Shown here piece after piece: positions 31,868 to 45,969 of a stretch of 64,000 nucleotides of DNA. The position numbers and the translations under genes were made by a program. A model generated the notes under the pieces. That model saw only the letters and a list, made by a program, of their open reading frames with translations. It ran no database searches and was not told the origin of the DNA. The stretch lies in assembly GCA_033782935.1 (NCBI GenBank), contig JAWQEG010004784.1, positions 33,501 to 97,500 on the forward strand. The letters run 5' to 3'. Within the stretch, counting starts at the first letter, position 1, and the number at the start of each line of letters is the position of its first letter. Origin of the DNA: Petrolisthes cinctipes (lineage: Eukaryota > Arthropoda > Malacostraca > Decapoda > Porcellanidae).

Positions 31868-33223
31868 GTAGGTATAGAAATTGCATAAACAAGTTTCAGT
31901 ACACGGAAATCAAACTCTAGACTAGAAAAATGTAACGCAAGGGTTTCTATTTCTTGTAATGTATAGACCCGTACAATAATGATGCAATTATGCAGGTATA
32001 GCAGTACTATATACAATAGGTACGGACCTTATGTATATTTTATATGCAGACAAATGTATTATAATTAGTCGTGCATATACAAATATGTAACATTATATTT
32101 ACCAAATTTTTGTACGGTATTATATGCCTGTGTTGAAATGGCCCCGGTCAGTATACTATTGTTAACAATGCGGAATAATTGTGTACAACGAAAAAAAAAA
32201 AAAAAAAATCACGTGCATTTCAAAACTGTATTGTCAAAGAGTTAAGTAAACCGGTAACAAAGTTTCGGCCCGTCTTCTCAAACTTTGTTGTACCTAACGT
32301 ATGTAACATTTATGACAATACCCTGATTGGGAACTCTCATGTTTGTTCTTACCATTTGCTTTATTCACGGGAATGAATTTTAATCCATCTGTGAACTACA
32401 TGGGTTAGTCTGTCTTTCTTGTAGACTCTTATAATTATACATGTGAGACATATTGCAATAATCAGCCATAGAATTTCTAAGAAAATCTTCATTTACTAGA
32501 GAAGCGGGTAATTATAATAAAAATAACCATGTACAGTCTGCAAAAAAAGTATTGGAACCACCCTTACATTGAAATTAATTATACCTATCCATGGGGGGGG
32601 GGGGGTCCAATACTTTTTTGCTGACTGTACGTGGTAGGCTATGTGTATCTGTAAGTCCAGAGCTCCGGTTATCGACGAAGATAAAAACAATGCTTAGATC
32701 CCCGCCCCAAAAAATTGGCCTCCAGGATATGCAATTTTTTCATATTTTTAGAAGTCTGATCCGCAGCGGTGAGCGAGAGGATAGGTCGGAGGTCAAGGCG
32801 GCCTAGAGGGACATAGAGAAGAATGCAAGTCAGCAATATTGTGGCAGAGATCAAAGAGTGTGGAGGCTTGAATCCTGGCGAGATTAAATGTTATCAATGC
32901 AGTCTGATAAACTAGGTTACACTTGACAGTTACAGAAATTTTGTTCGCTACCACCAAAGGTCAGAGTGTAATTTTTATAACCCATACCGTAAAGACTGTG
33001 ACCGTAGAAAAAAAAATCTGTTATCTATAACGAGAGCTTTGTTCTTGATGGAGAGAAATAACTAATACTTCATCATAAGCCATGTGATTTGACAGGGGCC
33101 TCTAGCGGCGGAATTTTTTTTTTTTTGAATGCAACTGTTGGTACACCAAGGTAACACCTCTATATTTCTGTGTCCAACAGCTTTACGCACACTAGGCTAA
33201 CATGGCAGTTTACATCCCGTACC
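31868..33223. other. Noncoding, probably intronic
   Basis: AT-rich sequence with an A run (32190-32208) and a short mariner-type MITE. No exon recognised. Confidence 0.4.
32534..32627. mobile_element. 94-bp mariner-type MITE
   Basis: Left end CAGTCTGCAAAAAAAGTATT, inverted right end CAGTCAGCAAAAAAGTATT, flanked by TA (32532-32533 and 32628-32629). The interior is only ~50 bp, with a run of G at 32593-32605. A second copy lies at 44595. Confidence 0.85.
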
Positions 33224-33774
33224 TTTGCCCAGGGGGGCTGACTTTACTCTTTGTGAATACTAGCCATCCCCCACAGGGCTAGAATAAAGATTGTTGTTGG
33301 ATCTGATCACTTTCTAGTGGATTTGACGAGATCTGCCCCCATAGATTAAAAATCCACGTGAGATGTACTGCAACTGAAGGCTTTTTTTTTTTTTCTCTCA
33401 CTGCTGTGTGGACCGCCAGCACACGGGGGTGCATTATCCCTTTGCATGCAGCAGTGTAAACTCCCTCCCCCTTATGGTCCCTTCAGGGCTGGTCTCATGG
33501 AAGGTGCAGCCCCACTTGTAGCTCTTGTGGTAACGTGGACTTGGGCCCACAGCAATGGCTGTGGGATCAATCTCCCTGGCGGTCGGAGGCCCCCAGACTC
33601 CCTGGTCCAGTAAGCTCTGGTCCCATCTTCCTGGGATTTGCTTCGGTAGCCCAGGCATATAGGGCCAGCCCCTCCTTTATTTTAATTTGTTTTTTCACTT
33701 CGACCAGAGCGTACCGGGGTCTGTGGGGCAAGAAACCATTCTGCCCTGGGAAAACATCAAGAACAACAACAACA
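33224..33774 (+). mobile_element. SINE-like retroposon family A, copy 4
   Basis: The only family A copy here on the + strand: starts TTTGCCCAGGGGGGCTGAC and ends in (CAA)n at 33763-33774. Flanks ACATCCCGTACC (33212-33223) and ACATCTCGTACC (33775-33786) match at 11 of 12 positions. Contains the shared frame beginning MDLGPQQWLWD at 33535. Confidence 0.9.
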
Positions 33775-33786
33775 ACATCTCGTACC

Positions 33787-36700
33787 GGTACCTTACGCTA
33801 TTTCAGAGAACATGACAACCTTTTCAGCATGGTGGATGGTTTGTCTGTTAAACTCAAAAAGTTTAGATAATAGTTTATGTTTTGTGTGGTAGAGCGTTAC
33901 AAACATGAGCAGCAGAAGTATTTTGCACAAACTAAAAACCTCCATACAAATACTTAGCACCCTTACACTTTGATCTTTGGGTGGCACCTCAAACCGTGGA
34001 GCATCTTTGGGAACGTGTCGTCCATACGTGTGTCAAGATTCCACCTAACTTGTTGCAGGATGTTGCCATATATACAGAAGAGGCCAAGGATATGGATGTA
34101 GGATGTAGAAAGGGACATAGTAATCATAAAATACGGTATAGTAAAGGATGACACCATGGTGAAAAGAAACATAAAACTTAGACAGAGAGGGACAAATGTT
34201 CGTTGATTGTGGCTTGAGACCATAGAAGATGGACCTGTCCACACTTCCTTCATTTGCGTGTCTGTACTCAGGACTCACTACTACTTCTGATGTAGTGATA
34301 TATTTAACGGTAAGACTTCCCTGGATAATTAACGTAAATTGAATATGACCGATGAAGCCTACTAGATGTAACACCAGCATCACTACACTACACTATTGGA
34401 AGTTGTATAATGTGCATCCGAGACAGCAAAATGGCACAAGTGACCGGTCTATGTTTCTTTAGGGTTTCTAGGCGTGGCTACGAATGCGGCAAGAAAAAAA
34501 AATAAAGGTTTTATAAAAGTGAGGAGGACGGGCAAAGTTACGGGAGACACAGCACCCACCACCTCGTAACTGTCACCTTACCCTGAAAACTTCTCTCAGG
34601 AAGCTAACCAAATGTGTTCCAAAGTTCAGGAAGTACCGTACCCTCAGGTAACTAATAAATCATGCATAATACCTATAATAAAAGAACCTAGGTCGTTGCA
34701 GACATAGTACAGTCGCTGCCAAAAATTAGTTCCACCAATCCCTCTTTAACCCTTGAGAGACGGGACTTTTTCTCGACATTCTTTTTTTTTTTTTTCGAGG
34801 GGGATACTATTGTGCCATTTGGAGGCTAGGGAATACGTCAAAACAAAATAACCTGTACGACGAAACAGATAGATCACTAAGCCTACAGTGAGGTACGGTA
34901 GTCTGTTACTTGATAATAGATGGGAGAAATAAGCCTAGGTAGCCTACGAGGAATCAGGTGAATCAAGAAATATATATCTTAATTTCACAAGACCAAATAA
35001 GAAAGTCTAAAGTAGAAGTCTATGGTTTAGGCTGTTCAATGTTCAACTTCAGATAAGCCAGTCCTTTTCTGTTAATTGTTTGGTAGCCTAACCAGCCTGT
35101 GATTTACAATCTCCTATAACATAAAGTATTATTACAGGCAACATCGAGAATCTAACATAGTAATATACTTTTAATATACTTTTTTCTTTTACATTACACA
35201 ACATGGTAATTTGTTCGCGGAAACTGAGTGAGTAAGGGAACGTACGAGTGGACTACTAATTGGTTGCAGAATATTTTAACGTGACGCGAGTGGAAGAGGA
35301 CTGCGGCAGAAAGCAAAATGGTTTATGTGCACGAATATCGAGGCCACTTTTCAACTACATGTGTCTCAGGTCTACACTATTACCTTCATAGTGACCACGA
35401 TTGAAAACGAAAATTCCTGATTAAAACTTGACCTAAATGACTCATCCATGGACGACTGGGATATTCCTGCATGTGTTTTATAAAATAGTTGAATGTAATA
35501 AGGCTATGCACGTATTTTAACGATATAAACTAGACTTTATTTAACCTTTGGACGTCAGTAGTGTAGGTCTAGGTGCCCACCACCGTTATTTCTGGGTTAG
35601 TTAAGTGTAAGTGGGAGATCGTCAAGAAAAGTCATTGAAAACCTGGAATTTTGATACCCCTCTGACTGTATTGCTTTGTATGCCATAAATGTTATTGTTA
35701 TATCCTAGTGATGCCATCTAAGCCTATATCGTACAGTGAAGAATTTATCTAAATTAGAATTTATGTAAGTAATCAGTTACTATAAACTCTTATGAAAAAT
35801 AAACAAACGAGTAACTAATAGCCTCTATACTGTAGTCTAGCCTATACGGACGAGGGAGAGAGGTGGGACACCAGCAGGGATAGTGCGATTGAAGCGAGGA
35901 GAAGGCAAAGATGTGAGGGTGGGCGAGGGTGAGAGGGAGAAAGCAATTGTCGTCACTAGTGACCTCTTCCACAATCTATATTTAACACAGAGCTCGAAGG
36001 CAGAAAACTCGGCTCTGATAAACGAGGTACGGTATATATTATGGAGCGAGGAACGACGTGGTTTGCCAGATATCGTATGTACAGAATGGTAGCCTATCAC
36101 AAAACTGATACTCAAAGCTAGCTTACATATACTGGTGCAGTACGTGTATGCATGTTTTGTACTAAAAATGATTAGATGAATTTATACATTGAACTGTAAT
36201 CATAACATCATACCGTAGAGTGCATGTTATATCGTACGTGAGCATCCATTCATATTAACATGACATAGAACATGTGATCATTCATTACAGTTGGCCTCAT
36301 CATAAAGTTAATATAATTAATCAAGACCGTTATCCCAAATCAAAGGTCGAGCCCAGTCGGGGTGGAAGCGAGAGGAAACACAGGATAATCATACTATTTT
36401 TCTATCGTTATTTATCGGTATGTGGATCCATACAATTGTGTAAGGGAATAATGGATCAGGGCTTCGATGTAGGCTATACTATGTAATGTAACTGTCTAAT
36501 GTTTCTTGTTAATATTTACAGCCGATATTCAAAGATTAAGTAAGTAGGTGGTGGAACGTAAGAAGGGCCAAAGTTTTGTTGCGTACGATACCCTTGTGTC
36601 ATCAGGGGGCTTAGAGTACAGGTAGGCTATACCAAACACTTAGCCGTGTTGACCATATCCTGGGATCCCTCAGCGAGCCTCCATATAGGCAGGCACCCAT

Positions 36701-36817
36701 CCCATCCCCAGCTCTTCCCACCTAAAATCATTGATCATCAGCCATGAACGACGGAAATTTAACTCTATATAGAACCATATAAATCATTTCATGTAAAATA
36801 TTGCCCAACATCATACC
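33787..36817. other. Noncoding, nothing recognised
   Basis: AT-rich DNA. A single TIR-like CAGTCGCTGCCAAAAATTAG near 34712 recalls the mariner MITE ends, but no partner was found. Open frames on the minus strand at 33963-34383 have no family signature. Confidence 0.4.
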
Positions 36818-37080
36818 TCTACCAGATGGCAACTCTGTAGTGGCACAGACGTCTCCTTTTGGGAGGCTCCGAAAGTCTTACTGGACCGATAGGGCAGGTC
36901 ATAGAAAGAAACACTGAGTGAGGAGGAGCTCATTTCATATAAAACTTCAGCACTATAAGCGGAAGGACAAAAGTTTAGAAATAAGTCAGGTATATTGGAC
37001 CCATCTCCAAGATGCTCTAGGTCGTTGAGGATAGAAGGTGAGGTTGTGTTCAAGATAAGGATAGTTAGTACAAAGGCCAT
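36818..37080 (-). CDS. Weak candidate exon, minus strand
   Basis: An 88-codon open stretch from ATG (37080) starts with a hydrophobic MAFVLTILIL segment and reaches a GTATGA donor-like site just after GAG at 36818. The composition is protein-like and has two Cys. I do not recognise it, no partner exon is found, and chance remains quite possible. Confidence 0.2.
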
Positions 37081-37936
37081 GTAGGCTATCTTGTAGAAGT
37101 TGATATGGAGTGAGTTAGGTAATGATTTGTGAGGACTGGAGGTGTATATTTATTCTTACATGAATTGCACAGCTGTCTCTGTGTGTATAGGCTAGGCCTA
37201 TATCTAGTTACAAGTCTTGATTACACATCTGGGATAAGAGAAAGGCTTGATTCGTAGCAAGAAGAGTTTTTTTTTTTCATATTGCTTAATATTGCTTTAC
37301 ATCTATCCAATTGATTTATAATTGAACTTGCTTTCAAATAAAGTTAAATTACTGTGAATACTTTTCTGTCCAGTGTATCACAATACAGTACAGATAGCCT
37401 ACATAAGCTAACCTAAACTACACAAAATTGTTTCTGAATGTGTGCTAAATGATTTAGCCCATGTAGGTGCTACGCATTTAGGGCGTCCTGGTTACCATCC
37501 ATGCAGAGCGACGGCTGACACAGCAATTTTTCCACTGGGAATAAACATGTGCATCACCTGATGAATTATTCATAACAGCAAGGCTCTGTTCGTTTATTAC
37601 CTTAATTTTATATTTTATAACATAACTAAACTAAACTGGGAAGGGCACTCGTAGTGCATAGGCTACCTTCCCAAATGTAAAATAAAGTTTACTGTCAGAG
37701 CCTACCACAAAACACAACCATCCGTAATATCCGTTTGCGAGGTTAATGGCCAATGATCAGTGTACAGTAGCATATTAGATGAAATAATTCATATAGTCTA
37801 TACTGTACTTATCCGTATGGGGAGACAAACCCGACTAGTACGATACGGTACCATAAAAAACAGATTTGCAAGATAGCTAAAAGGTTATTCGACGTTGCTG
37901 CAGCACCTAGGCTTACTTTGAACAGAGAAATATAGG

Positions 37937-37964
37937 ACACACACACACACACACACACACACAC
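37937..37964. repeat. (AC)14 microsatellite
   Basis: Uninterrupted AC dinucleotide run. Confidence 0.95.
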
Positions 37965-38010
37965 CAAATGAAATAGGTCACTCGGTATTTACATGACCAC
38001 CTGACCCACA

Positions 38011-38177
38011 CTACAACATATAGCCCTCCTTTGTGTCCTGTAGAGCCCCAAGACAAGTGCAGTGTACGGCGGGTATCACACTGGCACAGTTTTCTTTATC
38101 CACTGGCTGGTCCACCAGTGTTTTCAGCGGTTTAAAGGACTCGCCTGGATTTGGACTGAGCAAACTTGGCTCGAGAA
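38011..38177 (-). CDS. Candidate terminal coding exon, minus strand
   Basis: On the minus strand a strong acceptor (pyrimidine tract TTCTTTCTCCTATC, then CATCCTCAG) precedes an open segment of 54 codons ending in TAG at 38011-38013. It is clearly less AT-rich than its surroundings. It encodes LEPSLLSPNPGESFKPLKTL, then VDQPVDKENC and a Cys-x-Cys (HCTC) before the stop. The exon would begin in phase 1 (two bases completing a codon). I do not recognise the protein and have not found the preceding exon. The opposite strand also has an open stretch, so the strand is inferred mainly from the acceptor. Confidence 0.35.
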
Positions 38178-38639
38178 CTGAGGATGAAGATAGGAGAAAG
38201 AAGGACATGGGTGCTAGTATTATAGTCTCATAAGTGGAAGCGGCAAGATACATGAAGTACCTTGAAGTACACTGCTTAAATTATGTAAAGGTCCACGCAG
38301 TAAGTTTATTCTCTCGCCCATTTTATTCTAAACCACATCACTCCAAACCACAACAAATATCAAAGCAAGCTCATAACCCATCCCATCACAAACCAAAGGA
38401 AACCAGAACGTTAGCAGTCGTACTCTAACCTCGCTACTCACTGGCCAGCTTATAGGCCTACATCAGTTGAGAGCTTACTGCTCTCTGCCACCCCGCTCCA
38501 TCCCCTCTACTCACTTTTGATTAGCGTATGGATCCACTGGGGCGTCATGCAGATAGCTTTTCCTGTCGGTTCAATTGTGGGACCTTGTACTCTTCTTGTA
38601 CTGTGGGGTGTGTGAGTGTCGGTTCATTCGTGGGTCGTA

Positions 38640-40240
38640 TGTATCTTTTTTTTTTTTTTTTCATTTTCATCTGCGGGTTTTCCTTTGTTTCTATTTTTTT
38701 TTCTATACCGAGAAAGATGAGGACTAAAGGCTATGAGCCCGTTTGTCGTCCTCATCTGTGTAGTACAAAGTGAAAGTGGTCCAAAATTATGTCCAATTTC
38801 GTTCGAGATGCCTAGACACATTGCGTTTGAAGCAACATAAGTCTTAGTACGGTGGAAAGATGGATGAAGGTAGAGTGTTCCAGAGTTGACCAGTTGTGTA
38901 TATGAAAGACTGAGAGTACCGGTTAATTCTTGTTTTAGGGAGTTGGACAGAAAAGGGATGATAACGAGAGGCTTGGCGAGTGTTGCATGCTGTCCTGACG
39001 GGAGGAAGCATACATTGAGAGAGTTCAGAAGAGCAATGTCCAGTGTAATAGCGATGGAAGAGAGAAAGTTATGCAACATTGTGGCAAAGAGAGAGAGAGG
39101 TTGTAATGAATCAGTAAGAGGAGGAAAGTTGATGAGACCAAAGGCCTTTGATTCCACCTTGTCCAGGAGGAGTGTTGTGAAGGTTGAGCCACCCCACCAT
39201 GAAAGCCATACTCCATACAGGGGGGGATGAGACCCCTGTACAGAGACAGCAACTGTGTGTGGGTGAAGTATTCACGGAATCTGCGCAGCACACCCAACTT
39301 CTTTGAGGCAGTTTTATCTAGAGAGGTAATATGATCTCTCGAAGAGAGATTTTGAGAGAAAGAGACTCCAAGAATATTAAGGGAGGGAGAGAGATCAAGC
39401 TTTATGTCGTTGAAGGAGAGGGGATTGTCATTTGGAAGATGAGTACGAGTAGAAAGGTGATGAAGGTACTGTGTTGTCGAGGCATTGAAAGCCACAAGGT
39501 TCTCTCTGCTACTGCATCATCACGTGATGTGGAGAGGAGCTGCTGGGATAAGTGGTTGTCAAACTGGGTGGAGTAGTGTAGGGTGGAATCATCGGCATAG
39601 GAGTGGATAGAGGAAGAGGTACAGGTAAGAAGGTCATTGATGAAAAGGAAAAAGAGAGTGGATGATAGGACAGAACCCTGAGGAACATCACTATTGATAG
39701 AATTAGAGGAAGAACAGTGACCATCTACACTACAACAACAGCTACAGAACGGCCAGAAAGGAAATCGGATAGAATTAGAGGAAGAACAGTGACCATCTAC
39801 AACAACAGCTACAGAACGGCCAGAAAGGAAATCAGATGGAAGGATAGAAACCGAATGAGGGCAGTTTGAAAATTATAAAGCTGTGTGCCAGACTTTATCA
39901 AAAGCTTTCGATATGTTGAGGGCAACAGTAAAAGTTTCACCGAAATTCCGAATAGAGGATGACCATGAATCAGAAAGGAGAGATAGAATATCGCTAGTAG
40001 AGCGTCCCTGACGGAAACCATACTGACGATTTGAAAGAAGATTATGGTGAGTAAGGAGGTGCTTATGAATTTTGGAGTTAAGAATATATTCGAATACTTT
40101 AGATATACATGGGGCGGGAGTTGGAGGGTTGGGAACGGTCTCCTTTCTTCGGAACAGGTTGGATCAGAGCAAACTTCCAACAACAAGGAAAAAATTTAGA
40201 TAACTGACAAAGACAGTACAGTTTGCCTAGGCAAACTCGT
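38640..40240 (-). pseudogene. Jockey/CR1-like LINE reverse transcriptase relic
   Basis: Minus-strand reading, high to low coordinates: LIQPVPKKGDRSQPSN (RT motif 1) near 40150; TVALNISKAFDKVWH (motif A) near 39915-39880; HSYADDSTL (catalytic YADD, 39599-39588); then SLNILGVSFSQNLSSRDHIT and KKLGVLRRFREYFT through CMEYGFH (thumb region) at 39400-39220; and a decayed C-terminal tail to about 38830. Several frameshifts break the frame. The motif A aspartate reads Asn (ALN for ALD). The 3' end is an A run on the minus strand (38647-38667). It is 5'-truncated within the RT. Confidence 0.88.
39696..39836. repeat. Tandem duplication, ~72-bp unit, inside the LINE relic
   Basis: The unit GATAGAATTAGAGGAAGAAC starts at 39696 and again at 39768. 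The second copy lacks three bases in its middle. It duplicates part of the RT between motifs A and YADD. Confidence 0.85.
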
Positions 40241-40692
40241 ACATAATTAGCTTTTTCATTTGTTTGTCGCTGTGGAGTGCTCTATTGTACAGGACCTGTT
40301 TCTGTATGTCCGTTCATTCGTAAGATCTACACTTTTCTGTCTGTTTGCTTCTGTCTGTTCATGGTCTTAGCTTTCCGTGTTTTTGCCTATTTGTTAGCAT
40401 TGTTGTCCAAATAGTGTGTACATAACTCAAGGTTGGAAGGAAGAATTTATGCACATTGCAGTGAAATCAATGAAATAACGAGACTTACAGGTATGTATGT
40501 ACAATACTTTAGTGGACAAGAATGGGGCTTGATTATTCGTACCTCTTAGCACCTAAATAATTTACCATTCTTTCCGATCGTGTGTGATCTTCGTCCTAAC
40601 CAGAGAATAGGTCTATGTATAACCAGTTGTGATGTTAATCCTTTGGGTTACTCAGTTAGCCATTTCGTTGCATGTCGGCTGCACACAATACT
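40241..40692. other. Noncoding, nothing recognised
   Basis: Sequence between the LINE relic and a short retroposon, without features I can support. Confidence 0.4.
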
Positions 40693-40703
40693 ATTACAAG
40701 TTG

Positions 40704-40852
40704 TTGTTGTTGTTGAAGTTCCTCAAGCTGTCTGGCCGAACAGCCCCGAGCTCTTGAGGAAGGCTATGGCTTGAACTGGGCTTTCCCACAGTGCCCTCAG
40801 TGAGTGTATCTTGTGTTGTTGGCGAGTGTCGTTGTGTTCGTTGCAGTCTTCC
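40704..40852 (-). mobile_element. Short retroposon with (CAA)n tail, family B
   Basis: Flanked by an 11-bp duplication ATTACAAGTTG (40693-40703 and 40853-40863). The minus strand ends GGCCAGACAGCTTGAGGAAC then TTCAACAACAAC. The last ~50 bases match the element at 9891; the rest does not, so the upstream part differs between members. Confidence 0.85.
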
Positions 40853-40863
40853 ATTACAAGTTG

Positions 40864-43520
<2,657 letters not shown>

Positions 43521-43685
43521 TCAACCTCGGGACTGTAGGCGGTCAGTAGCCCATGACTCTGCTAGGCCCCGAGATTATTGGGTGTTGCACTAGATGAGAC
43601 AGTGGATCTTCGAGGTGTTGGTAGCTTCACTTCTGTCCCACTAGAAGACGACACCATATCATACACGTCACTATCAGGAGAGAGT
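43521..43685 (+). pseudogene. Protein-coding repeat relic R1, copy 1
   Basis: Matches the reverse complement of 61491-61653 over its whole length. The + strand encodes SVAHDS, then after a one-base deletion APRLLGVALDETVDLRGVG, then SFTSVPLEDDT. The partner copy has APRLLGVALDETVELHGVG then SFFSIPIDDDT. The family is unknown to me; it may be a transposon or integrated viral gene. Confidence 0.55.
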
Positions 43686-43789
43686 AGCTACACCGTCACT
43701 CACAGCATATTGAAATATGTTATGACGTGTCGACGTAGCCAGGTTACTTAGAGAACAGCAAGAACCATCAGATGACCTCTAAAAAACCC

Positions 43790-43875
43790 AGATGTTTTTG
43801 CGTGGACTCGAACCTGGGTCCATGACATTTGCAGTTCGTCGTTGTATCCACTCTGCCACATCCTCCCCTCGGTAA
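43790..43875 (-). other. tRNA-like sequence with pol III A and B boxes
   Basis: On the minus strand: box A TGGCAGAGTGG, then ACTGCAAATG in the anticodon region, and box B GGTTCGAGTCC. These are at tRNA-like spacing. The acceptor and T stems do not pair properly, so this is a tRNA pseudogene or the head of a tRNA-derived SINE rather than a working tRNA (if real, anticodon GCA, Cys). Confidence 0.6.
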
Positions 43876-44594
43876 TATTACAAGAGTGAATATCGGACTC
43901 ACTTGCAATAAAAAGAAAAACTATATATAACGTTCTTTAGATTTTGTACGGGTTGTATGTCCTTAGGTAAATTTTTCGAGTTTGACTAGGAATACGGTCC
44001 TATATAGAGTCGAGGCACTTGATGCCACACTATCATGACCAACAGTTAGATAACACCCTTCCTTGTGTCCTTGCTCCCATCCAGGCTACATGACCACCCG
44101 TGCAGGTCTCTATAACTACATTAGGGAGATGAAGGGTCGGAGCGCTGTGCCAATGCCTAGTCAACGCTGCACTCAGGAATATAGTTTATCTTTACTCGTG
44201 TGTTCATCCTGAAGGGTCTGTCACACTGGCATGTATTTTCTCTGTTTTCCTTCCATCATGCTCCTATCTAGAGTTAAATTTGCCTCGCTTAGATTCGTCG
44301 TTGTTTAATACACATAATACCCCTTAGATTTGGCACAGGACTGAGGAAAATACGCTATGGTTTACTAGCTTTGTTTCCCATTACTGCTTCGTTCGATATT
44401 GTTTCGTTGATTTAACAGCATAGTGCTCTGAAGCTTATGTTTAGTGTCTGTAAGTCATATTGCATGTCTTTGTCAGAGTTTGTCGTGATAAATAGGCTAC
44501 CAGTAATGTATATATAGTTATTCTTGGTTGGCAATGAAGTATGTAGTACATACATATAATATCACTATAGGTATTGAACGGGAGAGGAGTTGTA
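43876..44594. other. Noncoding, nothing recognised
   Basis: No supported feature seen. Confidence 0.4.
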
Positions 44595-44688
44595 CAGTCG
44601 GCAAAAAAAAGTATTGGAACCACCCTTCCATTGAAATTAACTTTAATTATCCATAGGGGAGTTCCATTAATTTTTTTTGCCGTGTGTC
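44595..44688. mobile_element. 94-bp mariner-type MITE, second copy
   Basis: The left half is close to the element at 32534 (CAGTCGGCAAAAAAAAGTAT, then TGGAACCACCCTT and CATTGAAATTAA). The right end is decayed (TTTTTTTTGCCGTGTG). TA precedes it at 44593-44594. Confidence 0.75.
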
Positions 44689-45575
44689 ACATGTGTGAAT
44701 TGGAGACTACTTATTCTTTCAAACAGTGCCACAAAACAGGAAACTTTGACTGTGCCCTGTGTAGGTATTTTGATAGAAAATATTTGGATATTATTTTTTT
44801 GCTTCTAGTTCCCCATATTAGCCTATGTGTGGAACTAATAATACAATAAATGGACGGATACAGAGACAGAGTGGCAACCCAGGGATATAAAGAGAAGCCA
44901 GGGTGGACTGAAATACTGGTGGATAGAAATTATATTGTACTCAGGAGTATGTTGTTGTAGAGTACAAATAATTACACCAGACAGAGACAGCTGGAGATTG
45001 TTGAGCATGACCTTCGCCCTCCAGTGGATTTAAATAGCTGATGATTATAATGATTCTTCAACAAAAATTATACATACCGGTATCGTTCATTTCTTTTGAG
45101 TTGTGGAAATATTATTTTTTTCTCCCGCTTTGCAGGAATTTGCATCATTGAAGGAAGCACTTGCCAAATACTGAGTTCTATTTCAGTTCTGTATATCCGT
45201 GATTATTTTGTTTGACAGTGTAATATAAACATTCGTCTCAGGTTAGTCACGAATACTGGTACCAGTAACCATGCCACAACTGTACAGTCACACTCAAATA
45301 ACCACCGACACTTTCCTTCCATCGTGCAAATAAATTGGTAAAATATCAAAATACAACACCTTACGTCATCTCAATACCCTCAATTATTATTATGAGGTGC
45401 TGCAAAATCATACAGGTGTTGTTCTTTATTACCAAGATATTTACTACGATGGATGGAAAGTGTCGGTGGATATTTGATTGTGGCTGTACAATACAAACGA
45501 ACGGAGACACCCGGCTGCATTCACGGGAGGCTGACTTCTTGTTTACCCTTGTGGAAAAGAGTTTGATATGCTTCC

Positions 45576-45578
<3 letters not shown>
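44689..45578. other. Noncoding, nothing recognised
   Basis: No supported feature seen before the CA microsatellite. Confidence 0.4.

Positions 45579-45623
<45 letters not shown>
45579..45623. repeat. (CA)n microsatellite
   Basis: About 22 perfect CA units. Confidence 0.95.
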
Positions 45624-45626
<3 letters not shown>

Positions 45627-45700
45627 TCATACATGAATATCACACACAACACCATATTCACACAGTCAACCCGAGTTCAATGGTAAATTTCCTATTCATT

Positions 45701-45703
<3 letters not shown>

Positions 45704-45761
<58 letters not shown>

Positions 45762-45782
45762 TGAGTGTGTGTGTGTGTGTGT
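45704..45782. repeat. Compound (GA)n(GT)n microsatellite
   Basis: About 28 GA units pass directly into a GT run of about 11 units. Confidence 0.95.
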
Positions 45783-45919
45783 GGGGGTATATTATAATTT
45801 TTTCTTTGTCAGGGCTTGATAGTGGTTATTCATATTCTGTCACTTGTAAAAAATACATTGGTCCTGAATATTGCATAAGGACAAAATTTAGGTGTTTAGA
45901 GAAAGGTCGTGGCAACGTT

Positions 45920-45921
<2 letters not shown>

Positions 45922-45969
<48 letters not shown>
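45922..45969. repeat. (AG)n microsatellite followed by a G run
   Basis: About 19 AG units, ending in nine G. Confidence 0.95.
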
